Origin: Corydoras sp. C115
Lineage: Eukaryota; Chordata; Actinopteri; Siluriformes; Callichthyidae
Assembly (NCBI GenBank): GCA_019802505.1
Contig: JAFMOC010000247.1
Coordinates: 468,501 to 532,500, forward strand
Reading direction: 5' to 3'
Length of the DNA stretch: 64,000 nt
The position numbers and the translations under genes were made by a program. Shown here one piece after another: positions 1 to 13,601 of the stretch (the first letter of the stretch is position 1; every line of letters begins with the position of its first letter). The notes beneath the pieces were generated by a model. That model searched no databases. It worked only from the letters and a program-made list of their open reading frames with translations, and was not told the origin of the DNA.

Positions 1-1956
1 AGTCCTCACCTGCCCCACCGAATAAACCACAAGCTCCACCTCTCTCTTCATCCAATGAGCAGCCGCACAATGCAAACGGCTTCCATGACCCGCCCTCTCC
101 CTTGATGCCCGACAAACCATGGGCAGGAGCCTGGTTAGAGGTGGGCTCCATGGTGGAGGTGAATGACCCACCCATTTTTGGGGTGATCCGCTGGATTGGA
201 CAGATCAGTGGCCTAACGGAGCCCGTGGCTGGAATAGAACTGGTACGTTATTGGTTTTCATTCATTCATTCATTCATTATCTTCCGCTTTATCCTCTATT
301 AGGGTCGTGGTGGGGTTCCCCATGCCCATCCAGGGGAGAACGTCTCGGGCGCTGGGCAGATACACCCAGGACAGGGCGCCAACCTACAGACACACTCTAT
401 ATGAGGCAATTTGGAGAACTCAATTGACTTGATCCATGTTTTTGGACTGTGGGAGGAAACTCATACATGGCTCTGCTGACGAATACTGGATGGAACCTGA
501 ATATTAATTGGACTGGCGGTCCTGCAGGACGCCCCCTAATGGACTCACATATAGTTTTCCAGTTGTTAGTTTTTCCATTGGTTAGATATCTCTACATAGC
601 TGTCCTACACTGTTGTTGCTGCTTGGCCGCTCAAGGAGTATGAGTCCCCCACTGAGTCTTGGTCCTCCCAAGGTTCATTCATTCATTATCTCCCGCTTTA
701 TCCTCTATTAGGGTCGCGGTGGGGTTCCCCATGTCCATCCAGGGGAGAACGTCTCGGGCACTGGGCAGATACACCCAGGACAGGGCGCCAATCCATCGCT
801 GGACACACACTCACTCACACAGACACCCTCTACATGGGGCAATTTGGAGACCTCAATTGACTTGATCCATGTTTGTGGACTGTGGGAGGAAACCGGAGAA
901 CCCGGAGGAAACCCACGCAGACACGGGGAGATCATGGAAACTCCACCCAGACGGGGATTCGAACCGGGAATCCCTAGCGCTGAGAGGAGAACATGCTAAC
1001 CACTAAGCCACCGTGCCGCCCCTCCCAAGGTTTCTTCCTTAAATAACAACATAACAGGAGTTTTTTCTTGCCGCTGTTGCTTCGGCTTGCTCTTTGGGGG
1101 TTTAAAGGCTTTTCATTCTGTAAAGCTGCTTTGTGACGATGTTCTGTTGTAAAAAGCGCGACATAAATAAATTACTTGAACTTGAACTTACAGGATCAAG
1201 AACTGATGGCGGGCACCGATGGCAGTTACCTGGGCGAGCGCCACTTTCGCTGCCCGCCAAATAAGGGCTTGTTCGTCAAGTTGCGCAACTGCAGATGGGA
1301 TTCCAGGTTCCCTGCTCCAGAGACACCCATCAATCAGGTGGAGCGCTGCAATTCCATCGGTAAGCGTAAGAAGAGGGGCGCAGCTTCTGGTCTGGTTGTA
1401 ACCGATGGTAGCGTCGAGTACCATAATGTCACTTCAGAGTTGTTTTGATTATTAATAACGCTTTTCGTTTCTCTGTCGTCTCGATGATGTCATGCTCAGC
1501 GTTTGCTGAATGGGGCAGCAAGCGCGTGGAGGAGAATACGCCCCCTGTGTTGGGGGCCGGCGCTCGGCATCTGTATGAAGGTTTCAAAAAGGGCATTCAA
1601 GGTCACCTGAACTCCTGCTACCTGGATGCGTCACTCTTCAGGTGACCTTCACACCAGTCTGTGGTGTTTGAGACATCAGTTGTTTGTGCAGTTGATGTCA
1701 GGTTCCTCTGTGGAAGCCGGTGGTTCCTTGTTTTTATATCATTTATTGTTTTGTTTATCTCTCTGTGTGGTTCTCAGTTTGTTCTCGTGCTGCAGTTCAG
1801 TCGACTGGGTTCTGTTTCGACCCTGTATCCCGAACCAGCACCGCAGTAAAGAGGCTCAGGAACTACTGCGCTGTGAAATCGTCAACCCCTTACGCAGGTT
1901 CCACCCTCAGAACGAACAGTGACAGGGCCATGTAATTTGGTGCATCTGTAAACTGT

Positions 1957-1997
<41 letters not shown>

Positions 1998-2915
1998 GAT
2001 ATGGTTATGTGTGTGCCAGTAAGACCATGGCTCTGAGGAAACTTCTGGAAGCTGAAACATCAGACGCTGGATTTACAAATGAAGAGAAAGGTAAATAAAT
2101 AAATAGTAATATATTCATTCATTCATCCATTATCTCTCGCTTTATCCTCTATTAGGGTCGTGGTGGGGTTCCCCATCCCCATCCAGGGGAGAATGTCTCG
2201 GGCGCTGGGCAGATAGACCCAGGACAGGGCGCCAATCCATCGCTGGGCACACACTCACTCACACAGACACACTCTATATGGGGCAATTTGGAGAACTCAA
2301 TTGACTTGATCCATGTGTTTTGGACTGTGGGAGGGAACCGGAGAACCCGGAGGAAACTCACGCGGACACAGGGAGAACATGGAAACTCCACCCAGATGGG
2401 GATTCGAACCGGGAATCCCTAGCGCTGAGAGGAGAACATGCCAAACCACTAAGCCACCATGCCGCCTAATAGTAATATATTCATTATCTACCGCTTTATC
2501 CTCTATTAGGGTCGCGGTGGGGTTCCCCATGCCCATCCAGGGGAGAACGTCTCGGGCGCTGGGCAGATAGACCCAGGACAGGACGCCAACCTATCGCTGG
2601 GCACACGCTCACTCACACAGACACACTCTATATGGGGCAATTTGGAGAACTCAATTGACTTGATCCATGTTTTTTGGACTGTGGGGGGAAACCGGAGAAC
2701 CCGGAGGAAACCCACGCGGACACGGGGAGAACATGGAAACTCCACCCAGATGGGGAATCGAACCGGGAATCCCTAGCGCTGAGAGGAGAACATGCCAAAC
2801 CACTAAGCCACCGTGCTGCCTAATAGTAATATATATAGTATATAAATATATACTATATATATAGTGTCTGACCTCATTCTTCACCTGTGTGTGTGTGTGT
2901 GTTTGTGTGTGTGTT

Positions 2916-2980
<65 letters not shown>

Positions 2981-3070
2981 CCTGAAGAGTTTCTCAACAC
3001 TCTATTTCAGATGCTCCAGGTGGAACCGGTTCTAAAAATCAGGTACCTCTCTCTAGTCCTACCCTCCCTT

Positions 3071-3112
<42 letters not shown>

Positions 3113-4310
3113 CACTCTGGTGCTACATCCCTCCATCATCAGATCCTTTGTGTTCTGCAGATCCGCAAGTCCGGAACCACAGGAGTGTCACATCTATCAG
3201 CTCTTCCCTCCCTCCTCGTCCCCCTCCTCGGTGCACTCCCCTCTCTCCGGCTCCCTCTCACCCGTCCCCTTATCCCCCGCCTCACTCAGCAGAGTCTCCA
3301 GTGTGCAGGTTCTACTGGAGTCCTCCTTCATCCACTCGGGCCTGAAGTTCACTGAGGTAACCAGAACCTTGATGTTTTACATTCTCAGAACTGTTCTCAG
3401 ATCCGTAATCCCACCTCCTTGATATCTGTGGTCTACCCACCCCCCTCACCCTCACCCCCACCCCCAGGCTCCGTCATGCCTCCCCCTCCTGATGCCACGC
3501 TTCGGGAAAGAGTTCAAGATGTTCGATGCCATTCTGCCGTCACTGACGCTGGACATCACTGACCTGCTGGACGACAGTGAGAACAACATCTGGACACACT
3601 GTGCTAATATTAATCTGTATTCGGTTCGAATCCCCATCTGGGTGGAGTTTCCATCTTCTCTCCCGTGTCCGCGTGGGTTTCCTCCGGGTTCTCCGGGTTC
3701 CTCCCACAGTCCAAAAAACATGGATCAAGTCAATTGAGTTCTCCAAATTGCCCCATATAGAGTGTGTCTGTGTGAGTGAGTGTGTGCCCAGCGATGGATT
3801 GGCACCCTGTCCTGGGTCTATCTGCCCAGCACCCGAAACGTTCTCCCCTGGATGGGGATGGGGAACCCCCCACACGACCCCAATAGAGGATAAAGCGGAA
3901 GATAATGGATGAATGAATGAATAGTTTCTTTTATGCACCACATTACAAAGCCCCTTAGTGGTTTAGCACGTTCTCCTCTCAGCACTAGGGATTTCCCCGG
4001 TTCGAATCCCCATCTGGGTGGAGTTTCCGTGTTCTCCCCGTGTCCGCGTGGGTTTCCTCCGGGTTCTCCGGTTTCCTCCCACAGTCCAAAAACATGGATC
4101 AAGTCAATTGAGTTCTCCAAATTGCCCCATATAGAGTGTGTCTGTGTGAGTGAGTGTGTGCCCAGCGATAGATTGGCGCCCTGTCCTGGGTGTATCTGCC
4201 CAGCGCCCGAAACGTTCTCCCCTGGATGGGCATGGGGAACCCCACCGTGACCCTAATAGAGGATAAAGCGGGAGATAATGAATGAATGAACATATAAGTA
4301 CCAATTTAAA

Positions 4311-4367
<57 letters not shown>

Positions 4368-6036
4368 CTGCAGCTCTCAGACAGTGCAGCATATGCCAGT
4401 CTGTGGCAGAGTGGGAGTGTGTGGGCTGCTATGAGGATCTGGACATCACACCTGGACAGGTGAAGCAGTACTGTAACACCTGTAACACCCAGGTACGTCC
4501 ACCCTCCTCCTGCCCTCACCCTCCTCCTGCCCTCACCCTCCTCCTCACCCTCCTCCTGCCCTCACCCTCCTCCTGCCCTCACCCTCCTCCTCACCCTCCT
4601 CCTGCCCTCACCCTCCTCCTGCTCTCACCCTCCTCCTGCTCTCACCCTCCTCCTGCTCTCACCCTCCTCCTGCCCTCACCCTCCTCCTGCACTCACCCTC
4701 CTCCTGCCCTCACCCTCCTCCTGCCCTCACCCTCCTCCTGCTCTCACCCTCCTCCTGCCCTCACCCTCCTCCTGCTCTCACCCTCCTCCTGCCCTCACCC
4801 TCCTCCTGCCCTCACCCTCCTCCCTCCTCCTGCCCTCACCCTCCTCCTGCACTCACCCTCCTCCTGCACTCATCCTCCTCCTGCCCTCACCCTCCTCCTG
4901 CACTCACCCTCCTCCTGCCCTCACCCTCCTCCTGCCCTCACCCTCCTCCTGCCCTCACCCTCCTCCTGCCCTCACCCTCCTCCTCACCCTCCTCCTCACC
5001 CTCCTCCTGCACTCACCCTCCTCCTGCCCTCACCCTCCTCCTGCCCTCGCCCTCCTCCTGCCCTCGCCCTCCTCCTGCCCTCACCCTCCTCCTGCCCTCA
5101 CCCTCCTCCTGCCCTCACCCTCCTCCTGCCCTCACCCTCCTCCTGAACTCACCCTCCTCCTGCCCTCACCCTCCTCCTGCCCTCACCCTCCTCCTGAACT
5201 CACCCTCCTCCTGAACTCACCCTCCTCCTGCCCTCACCCTCCTCCTGCCCTCACCCTCCTCCTGAACTCGCCCTCCTCCTGCCCTCACCCTCCTCCTCAC
5301 CCTCCTCCTGCCCTCACCCTCCTCCTGCCCTCACCCTCCTCCTGCACTCACCCTCCTCCTGCCCTCGCCCTCCTCCTCACCCTCCTCCTGCCCTCACCCT
5401 CCTCCTGCCCTCACCCTCCTCCTCACCCTCCTCCTGCCCTCACCCTCCTCCTGCCCTCACCCTCCTCCTCACCCTCCTCCTGCCCTCACCCTCCTCCTTG
5501 CTCTTTGCGCTGCCTGTTCACTGGCAGATTAACATCCCGTTTCAGGTCCACGCCCACAAGAAACGTCAGCTCCATGACCCGGTGAGGGTGAGAATGCCGA
5601 CGGGGCGGTGGGAGGGGCCGCTACGCAGTGCGCGTCAGGTTCTGGAGCTGTTTGCCGTGACCTGCATCGAGACCAGCCACTACGTCAGCTTCGTCAAACA
5701 CGGCCCTCTGCACACCGACTGGCTGTTCTTCGACAGCATGGCCGACAGAGAAGGTACCACACACTTAGACAGAAATACTGGCTTCCGATTGGCCGAGCTC
5801 CTGAGACGAGGAGGTTCGACACGCGGAACCTGATCGACATCTCGCTTTAACAGGAGGAGAAAACGGATTCAACGTACCCCAGGTGAGGGCGTGTCCGGAA
5901 GTGGGACGTTACCTCAGCCTATCAGAGGAGGACCTGAGGCACTTAGACTCCGCCTCCTTGAGAGAGCCAGTGCGGAGGTTGCTGTGTGATTCCTACATGT
6001 GTCTTTATCACTGTCCTGAACTCAGCCTGTATAAGT

Positions 6037-6038
<2 letters not shown>
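1..6038 (+). CDS. cyldl: CYLD-family deubiquitinase, C-terminal part (5' end outside window)
   Basis: Removes Lys63- and Met1-linked ubiquitin in NF-kB and cell-death signalling (known for CYLD). Coding exons read: <1-242, 1194-1359, 1500-1641, 1778-1897, 1999-2090, 2979-3042, 3161-3356, 3468-3576, 4374-4492, 5546-5753, 5854-6038, all with GT-AG borders and matching phases. The first two encode a CAP-Gly domain (VIRWIGQISGL, then GTDGSYLGERHF). USP domain: catalytic Cys in GHLNSCYLD (exon 1500-1641), His in IETSHYVSFV and Asp in FFDSMAD (exon 5546-5753). A Cys-rich B-box insert (CSIC..CVGC..CNTCNTQ) fills exon 4374-4492. The protein ends PELSLYK, as CYLD does. The exon at 3161-3356 has a Ser/Pro-rich insertion of about 20 residues not expected in mammalian CYLD, so I favour the fish paralog cyldl over cyld; this is inference. 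A polyA signal lies at 6227-6232. Confidence 0.9.
261..1020 (-). mobile_element. Two tRNA-derived SINEs (DANA/Mermaid type)
   Basis: Copies at 261-462 (3' part only) and 675-1020 (full). The family, read from its head, has an A box (TGGCTTAGTGG), a B box (GGTTCGAATCC), a conserved V-SINE-like core (TTCTCCCCGTGTCCGCGTGG) and an AATGAATGAA tail. They lie in the intron between the first two CYLD-like exons. The 213 bases between the copies look unique. Confidence 0.9.
2113..2820 (-). mobile_element. Two adjacent SINEs sharing target sequence
   Basis: Full copies at 2113-2466 and 2477-2820. TAATAGTAATATA stands before, between and after them, as expected if one copy inserted next to the other or the unit was tandemly duplicated with its target. 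Confidence 0.9.
3622..4290 (+). mobile_element. Two SINEs in the CYLD-like gene, the second with a variant head
   Basis: 3622-3931 starts at the B box. 3932-4290 begins with TTTCTTTTATGCACCACATT in place of the usual head, then TTAGTGGTTTAGC. The same head recurs at 17456-18540. Confidence 0.85.
4501..5503 (+). repeat. 1-kb minisatellite in the CYLD-like gene intron
   Basis: A pyrimidine-only-rich array of about 18-base units (CCCTCCTCCTGCCCTCA type, with 12-base and GCACTCA / GAACTCA variants) fills the intron between exons 4374-4492 and 5546-5753. The open frame across it is an artefact of repeat composition. Confidence 0.95.
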
Positions 6039-6072
<34 letters not shown>

Positions 6073-6440
6073 GAGCAGTGTTTTCTTTTCAGCATTACTG
6101 TAAATGTTACTGTTTTGTGTATTTAGTTTCATGGCTCTCTGTACAGTTGAAGGTATTAGTGCAGTGTGTCGCTGTCAATGTTTTTTTTTTTTTTTTTTTT
6201 TTATTTTATTTGATAAATGTATAAAAAATAAAATGTTTTTTTTACGTTCCTGATTGCTTTGACGTGCCACTGTTTAGAGTTTTAAGCAGTCCGGGTCGCA
6301 TGGCGGAGTAGTGGTCAGCACATCTGCTCCTCAACATTCCAGGTTTGAATCCCGATCTTTGGGGAGCCTCTCCATGTACGTGTGGGTTTCCCCTCAGCTC
6401 TACAGGTTCATAATTGCAGTAGTAGAGAGCAATAATTCAT

Positions 6441-6990
6441 TTCTCATTATTCATTATCATCCGCTTTATCCTCTATTAGGGTCGCGGTGGGGTTCCCCAT
6501 GTCCATCCAGGGGAGAACGTCTCGGCGCTGGGCAGATACACCCAGGACAGGGCGTCAGTCAGTCAGTCAGGACCGTCAGTCAGTTCTAAGGTTCTGTATT
6601 TCATTATTTTAGGTACATTTTCAGTGTAATGCTTTGTTATACTTCTAATCATTCATTCATCCATTATCTTCCGCTTTATCCTATATTAGGTTCGGGGGGG
6701 GGGGGGTGTTCCCCATGCCCATCCAGGGGAGAACGTCTCGGGCGCTGGGCAGATACACCCAGGACAGGGCGCCAATCCATCGCTGGGCACACACTCACTC
6801 ACTCAAACACACTCTATATGGGGCAATTTGGAGAATTCAATTAACTTGATCCATGTTTTTGGACTGTGGGAGGAAACCGGAGAACCCGGAGGAAACCCAC
6901 GCGGACACGGGGAGAACATGGAAACTCCACCCAGATGGGGATTCGAATCGGGAATCCCTAGTGCTGAGAGGCGAACGTGCTAACCACTAA
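6441..6990 (-). mobile_element. SINE fragment and full SINE 3' of the CYLD-like gene
   Basis: 6441-6555 is truncated inside the 3' half and ends in a CAGT repeat. 6649-6990 is nearly full. The segment 6570-6660 between them is duplicated at 10827-10918. Confidence 0.85.
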
Positions 6991-7009
6991 GCCATGAGAG
7001 CACTAATGA

Positions 7010-7500
7010 TAATAGAAAGTTTATATAACTTTTAATATAAAGTTTAATATTTTCCTGCACTTATACTGAAATATATTTATATTTTAACTTTAACCTGCTA
7101 CCACGTTCTTTTGATTCCTCTTACGTTGCTCCTAAATAATTCAGTCTGAATAACTTAAGCTTATTCTTTAAAACACAATGTTAATATCTACACGAACGCA
7201 AATAAGAGACAATTTTATAATCTCGCTTCGTGGAATAGGAACCAGCTCTAAAGCACCTATGGAAGATTTCTTTGCAAAGCAGCCGCAAGGTGGCAGTATT
7301 TCGCATTGTTACCAGATACCTTAAAAATGAAGTTCTACAACTAATCACTACAGATGAATCAAAAGAGCGTCAGCGGGGTCATTGTGGAATTGGGTTTTCT
7401 ATTCCAAGTTTGAAGAAAAGTTAGAGATACAGATTAAAGAACTGTCTATCAATTATATTAATTATTTATCAAGTATATATAATAATAATAATAATTATAT
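7010..7500. other. AT-rich intergenic DNA
   Basis: Between the CYLD-like gene and EMC4. No ORF, RNA gene or recognised repeat is seen apart from short AT-rich runs. Confidence 0.5.
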
Positions 7501-7523
7501 ATACTGACTCACGTTTTATCATT

Positions 7524-7997
<474 letters not shown>

Positions 7998-8129
7998 CAA
8001 ACCTGCCCAGTCCCTTTACCCACTCCTGTACAGTAGGTGGCGCTATACACCAAACCACCTGTCAAACTAACAAGAACAAGAACATTTCTCCAGGCCAGGT
8101 GGTGTCGCTGTGTGTCTGTCACTAGCCGG

Positions 8130-8264
8130 CCGCTAAAGGGAGCTTAGCTCAACTGCGTCCTCTCGGTGTTTAATGTTTTTAGTGTTTAACCTTCAGAGAT
8201 TCTGAGTTTCGAACGTTAGCGACTCTGAGGACTTTAATCTGACACCGGCGGACAGCTCTGTGAG
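8130..8264 (+). promoter_or_regulatory. Probable EMC4 promoter and 5' noncoding exon
   Basis: A short GC-rich, SINE-free stretch ends in a good splice donor (CTGTGAG followed by GTATTG; donor G at 8265). The next acceptor on this strand, at 9641-9642, opens the exon with the EMC4 start codon. I infer a noncoding first exon. Its 5' end is not visible, and the intron holds a SINE triplet. Confidence 0.5.
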
Positions 8265-8339
8265 GTATTGTTGTTGTTTTTTCCGATCGCTCGTATTAGC
8301 TTTGTGGTTCATGTCGCCTCTTCATGTCGCTCTCAAACT

Positions 8340-9378
8340 CACTTTATCCTCTATTAGGGTCGCGGTGGGGTTCCCCATGCCCATCCAGGGGAGAACGTTT
8401 CGGGCGCTGGGCAGATACACCCAGGACAGGGCGCCAATCCATCGCTGGGCACACACTCACTCACACAGACACACTCGATATGGGGCAATTTGGAGAACTC
8501 AATTGACTTGATCCATGTTTTTGGACTGTGGGAGGAAACCGGAGAACCCGGAGGAAACCCACGGGGAGAACATGCAAACTCCACCCAGATTGGGATTCGA
8601 ACCGGGAATCCCTAGTGCTGAGAGGAGAACATGCCTCACAAACACCTGATTTAAGTGTGGGGGGGGTGCAGGCTATTCATTCATTATCTTCTGCTTTATC
8701 CTCTGTTAGGGTCGCGGTGTGGTTCCCCATGCCCATCCAGGGGAGAACGTTTCGGGCGCTGGGCAGATACACCCAGGACAGGACGCCAATCCATCGCTGG
8801 GCACACACTCACTCACACAGACACACTCTATATGGGGCAATTTGGAGAACTCAATTGACTTGATCCATGTTTTTGGACTGTGGGAGGAAACCGGAGAACC
8901 CGGAGGAAACCCACGTACACGGGGAGAACATGCAAACTCCACCCAGATGGGGATTCGAACCGGGAATCCCTAGTGCTGAGAGGAGAACATGCCTCACAAA
9001 CACCTGATTTAAGGGTGGGGTTGTGGGGGGGGTGCAGGCTATTCATTATCTTCCGCTTTATCCTCTATTAGGGTCGCGGTGGGGTTCCCCATGCCCATCC
9101 AGGGGAGAACGTCTCAGGTGCTGGGCAGATACATCCAGGACAGGGCGCCAATCCATCGCTGGGCACAGACACACTCTATATGGGGCAATTTGGAGAACTC
9201 AATTGACTTGGTCCATGTTTTTGGACTGTGGGAGGAAACCGGAGAACCCGGAGGAAACCCACGTACACGGGAAGAACATGCAAACTCCACCCAGATGGGG
9301 ATTCGAACCGGGAATCCCTAGCGCTGAGAGAACATGCCTCACAAACACCTGATTTAAGGGTGGGGGGGGGGTGCAGGC
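8340..9378 (-). mobile_element. Tandem triplet of headless SINEs in EMC4 5' intron
   Basis: Three units (8340-8636, 8674-8993, 9043-9336), each followed by CCTCACAAACACCTGATTTA and a G-run. The flank repeats with the SINE, so the set arose by tandem duplication of one insertion plus flank, with a period of about 350-360 bases. Confidence 0.9.
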
Positions 9379-9646
9379 TAATGATCACTTAACTTCTGAC
9401 TTGTGGTGTTCTCAGTTGTAAGTTGCTGCTGAATGTAAATGTAGTTTGCATGTTCTCCCCGTGCTTAAGGTATTTTCTTTTTGTATTTGCATTTTGATTA
9501 AAGCATAATGATCCTTATTTATGTAAATAATAACATTTGTGTTAAAATAGTATTTGTATAAAATGCTTTTAATTTAATATTATGGTTAAATTATATGGTT
9601 TATAATAACAATTCGCTTTTTTTATTAAACCTGGTAATGCAGAGTG

Positions 9647-10400
9647 ATGACATCACCGGGGGGACAGGGAGGGGCCGTGTCCACGAAAGCCACGCCTCCC
9701 AGGAGGATAAAGTGGGCTCTGGAGCTGAGTTTAGGTAACACCAGGTGAGTGGTGCAGTACAGAACAGAGAGCTGATTGGATCGAATGCTTGGACTCGAGA
9801 TCTTTGATTGGTTGTTCACATCCTAACGATATAAACCTCCTCTAACACACACCGCCTGTGTCTTTAAAACACAAATTAATAGTTCATAGTATTCATTATT
9901 TATTTTTTAAATGGTTCTAATTAGGGGTGAGCTGCAATATTCGCTGATTCGACGATCCGATTCGGAGAACCGTAGTCGACTATGAACCTCATAGTCGAAT
10001 GTACCATTTTGACCACATGGGGGCGCCCATTGCTGCTGCTAAGTATTAGTTTTTACATGAAATGTCTTTGTTTTCGTTTTATATGTAGCCTTTTGTCAAA
10101 TAAAATCATCCTAATTTTTAGTTTTTTAGTTTTTTTTTAGGTTTTTCCTTTGAAGTGGAAAAAAGTCCAGAACGGGGATCCCATTTACGGTGCTCTAGAA
10201 AAACAAGTAAAATATTTTTAAAAATCTTTTTTAAAAACCACGCTTATAGCGCCATCTTGTGGTGAAATTTTAACTGATTCGACTATCAGTCGACTATAGG
10301 GAAAGTCTGACGAATCAGATTCGACTATGAAAATCCTTTGTTGAATACACCCCTAGTTCTAATAGTGTTAGATAGTTTTTTGTTTAGTTACTAAATAATT

Positions 10401-10439
<39 letters not shown>

Positions 10440-11616
10440 GGGTCGGGGCGAGCGACAGAAGGAAGGGGACGTGATGTACCCTGTAGGATTTTCAGAGAAA
10501 CCCGTTCCTGACACCAGCGTACAGGAGGCTGATCGGAACCTGGTGGAAAAGGTAACCGCTACAGCCACACGCACCACGTTAGTCACATGCTGTGAGACCT
10601 GTGGAAAAAATGAAGCATCGACATGAGGAGAACATGCAAACTTCACACTGAAAGAAGACTTTCTGTCCTGTAATCGAACACAGGATCTCTTGCTGAGATG
10701 AGATGGAGCTGATCACTGCACCACCATCTCACCTGCTACGTCACTAAATACATAGGGATGAGGAACTAGGAGCGGGAACCTAAGTAACCGTTCTGTTCAG
10801 TATTTATCACACTGTAAATTATAATGGACCGTCAGTCAGTTCTAAGGTTCTGTATTTCATTATTTTAGGTACATTTTCAGTGTAATGCTTTGTTTTACTT
10901 CTAATCATTCATTCATTCATTATCTTCCACTTTATCCTATATTAGGTTCGGGGGGGGGGTTCCCCATGCCCATCCAGGGGAGAACATTTCGGGCGCTGGG
11001 CAGATACACCCAGGACAGGGCGCCAATCCATCGCTGGGAACACTCTCACACACACACAGACACACTCTATATGGGGCAATTTGGAAAACTCAATTGACTT
11101 GATCCATGTTTTTGGACTGTGGGAGGAAACCGGAGAACCCGGAGGAAACCCACGCAGACACGGGGAGAACATGGAAACTCCACCCAGATGGGGATTCGAA
11201 CCGGGAATCCCTAGCACTGAGAGGAGAACGTGCTAACCACTAAGCCACCGTGCCGCCGTTCTACTTCTAATCAAAGTTAATTAACACTGCTGATTAATGA
11301 CATCACCATTTATTACCACAAACACAAGGTTCAATACAGCAGTTCATACTCACAAGCTTCACATTCAGCTGTTCTGAGAATAAAACGATGAATAAATCTT
11401 ACTCTCTCTCTCTCTCTGCGTGTGTGTGTGTGTGTGTGTGTGTTCACAGAGGTGTTGGGATGTTGCACTGGGTCCTCTGAAGCAGATCCCCATGAACCTG
11501 TTCATTATGTACATGTCAGGAAACACTATCTCCATCTTCCCCATCATGATGGTGTGTATGATGGCATGGAGACCCATCCAAGCCCTCATGTCCATGTCTG
11601 CTAGTAAGTACCCCCC

Positions 11617-11649
<33 letters not shown>

Positions 11650-13569
11650 ATAATTAAGTCATATATTTTCAACTCAGCTATCCTACCCTGTGAATCTTAC
11701 GTCTTATTTTATTTTCCGATTGTGATCTCATGATCATAAACATTTAATTTTCTGATTCTGATTCATACATGTGGCTTAGTGGTTTAGCATGTTCTCCTCT
11801 CAGCACTAGAGATTCCCGGTTCGAATCCCCATCTGGGTGGAGTTTCCATGTTCTCCCCGTGTCCACGTGGATTTCCTCCCGGTTCTCCGGTTTCCTCCCA
11901 CAGTCCAAAAACATGGATCAAGTCAATTGAGTTCTCCAAATTGCCCCATATAGAGTGTGTCTGTGTGAGTGAGTGTGTGCCCAGCGATGGATTGGCACCC
12001 TGTCCTGGGTCTATCTGCCCAGCGCCCAAAACGTTCTCCCCTGGATGGGCATGGGGAACCACACCGCGACCCTAATAGAGGATAAAGCGGGAGATAATGA
12101 ATGAATGAATGATTCATACATATATACAGTATAGTGTTGTTCTTATTAAATACCATGTTGAAGTTCATCTATGTACTAGCCCCTTCTTGACCTGGGTTTG
12201 TGATGACATCTGCAAACAGTGGTTTTATCCCTATAGGTGGTTTTTTTTTTCAAAAACAATAAAACTGATTCAGTTCAATAAAAACCCGCTGAATGTACAC
12301 CATGGTATTTACAGTAACACTCTGCAGGACTGCACAGCCACCAGTCCTAACTCACAGGGTAACTTATGTTGTGAGTTATAAACCTTCTGGTTCCTCCATA
12401 AAAACCATGAAGTAATAAAAACTTTATAGGGAGTTAGTTTTGTACTGGGGTGAGTTTGAGATCACCTGTGTTTAATCATACTTCCTGTGTTGCAGCTTTT
12501 AAACTGTTGGAGAGTTCCAGTCAGCAGTGGTTGCAGGGTCTGGTGTATCTCATCGGGAACCTGCTCGGCTCGGCACTGGCCATCTATAAATGTCAGTCCA
12601 TGGGCCTTCTTCCCACGCACTCGTCCGATTGGCTGGCCTTCATCGAACCTCCTCAGGTATGAAGCAGTGCTGCACAGAGGGTCCGTAATAGAATGCAGTC
12701 AACTCCACATCACACAATTAAAAAAAACAGTTTTAAAATGGAGAGAAATGGTATAAGATTGGGTATTTTTAGTAATATATATATTAGGGGTGAGCTGCAA
12801 TATTCGCTGATTCGACGATTCGATTCGGAGAACCGTAGTCGACTATGAACCTCATAGTCGAATGTACCATTTTGACCACATGGGGGAGCCAATGGCTGCT
12901 GCTACTTTGTTTTCATTATATATATATATATAGCCTTTTGTCAAATAAAATCATCCTAATCATCCTAAAACTCATTGATCTGAGTGTTTTAGGTTTTTCC
13001 TTTGAAGTGGAAAAAAGTCCAGAACGGGGATCCCATTTACGGTGCTCTAGAAAAACAAGTAAAATATTAAAATAAATCTTTTTTAAAAACCACGCTTATA
13101 GCGCCATCTTGTGGTGAAATTTTAACTGATTCGACGATCAGTCGACTATAGGGAAAACCTGACGAATCAGATTAGACTATGAAAATCCTTAGTTGAAGAC
13201 ACCCCTAGTATATATTTTTACATGCTTTAGGACCGTCAGACTATTGAAGATGTGATGGGAGGTGTATGGCTATTGATTTTAATACTTTTAACAAAACTTC
13301 AGGTCAAGTACATGACATGAACTTATCTGAATGTTAAAGAAACATTAAAGCTCATGCGCCATTTACCCAAATGAACACACCAAAGACTTGAGATCATGTT
13401 GTATGGACCTGTAAGTGAAGACGTTTCTGTTACTTCAAGAGTGAAACTACTAAACCTCATGACATCATGACCACAGTGCAACATGTTGGTGTGATGCTTT
13501 GCTGCTTCCTTCCACTCTGCTGGCTACCATAAGTAACGTTAACAGTGGTGATATAAAAAAATCCTGTAT

Positions 13570-13601
<32 letters not shown>

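Noticed and set aside
4319..5146. Long 275-residue open frame rich in Pro, Ser and Leu
   Set aside because: It runs from a GT repeat through one true exon into the CT-rich minisatellite; openness comes from repeat composition.
8340..9378. Regularly spaced repeats suggesting a CRISPR-like array
   Set aside because: Units are 300-base SINEs in a vertebrate intron, not short repeats with unique spacers.
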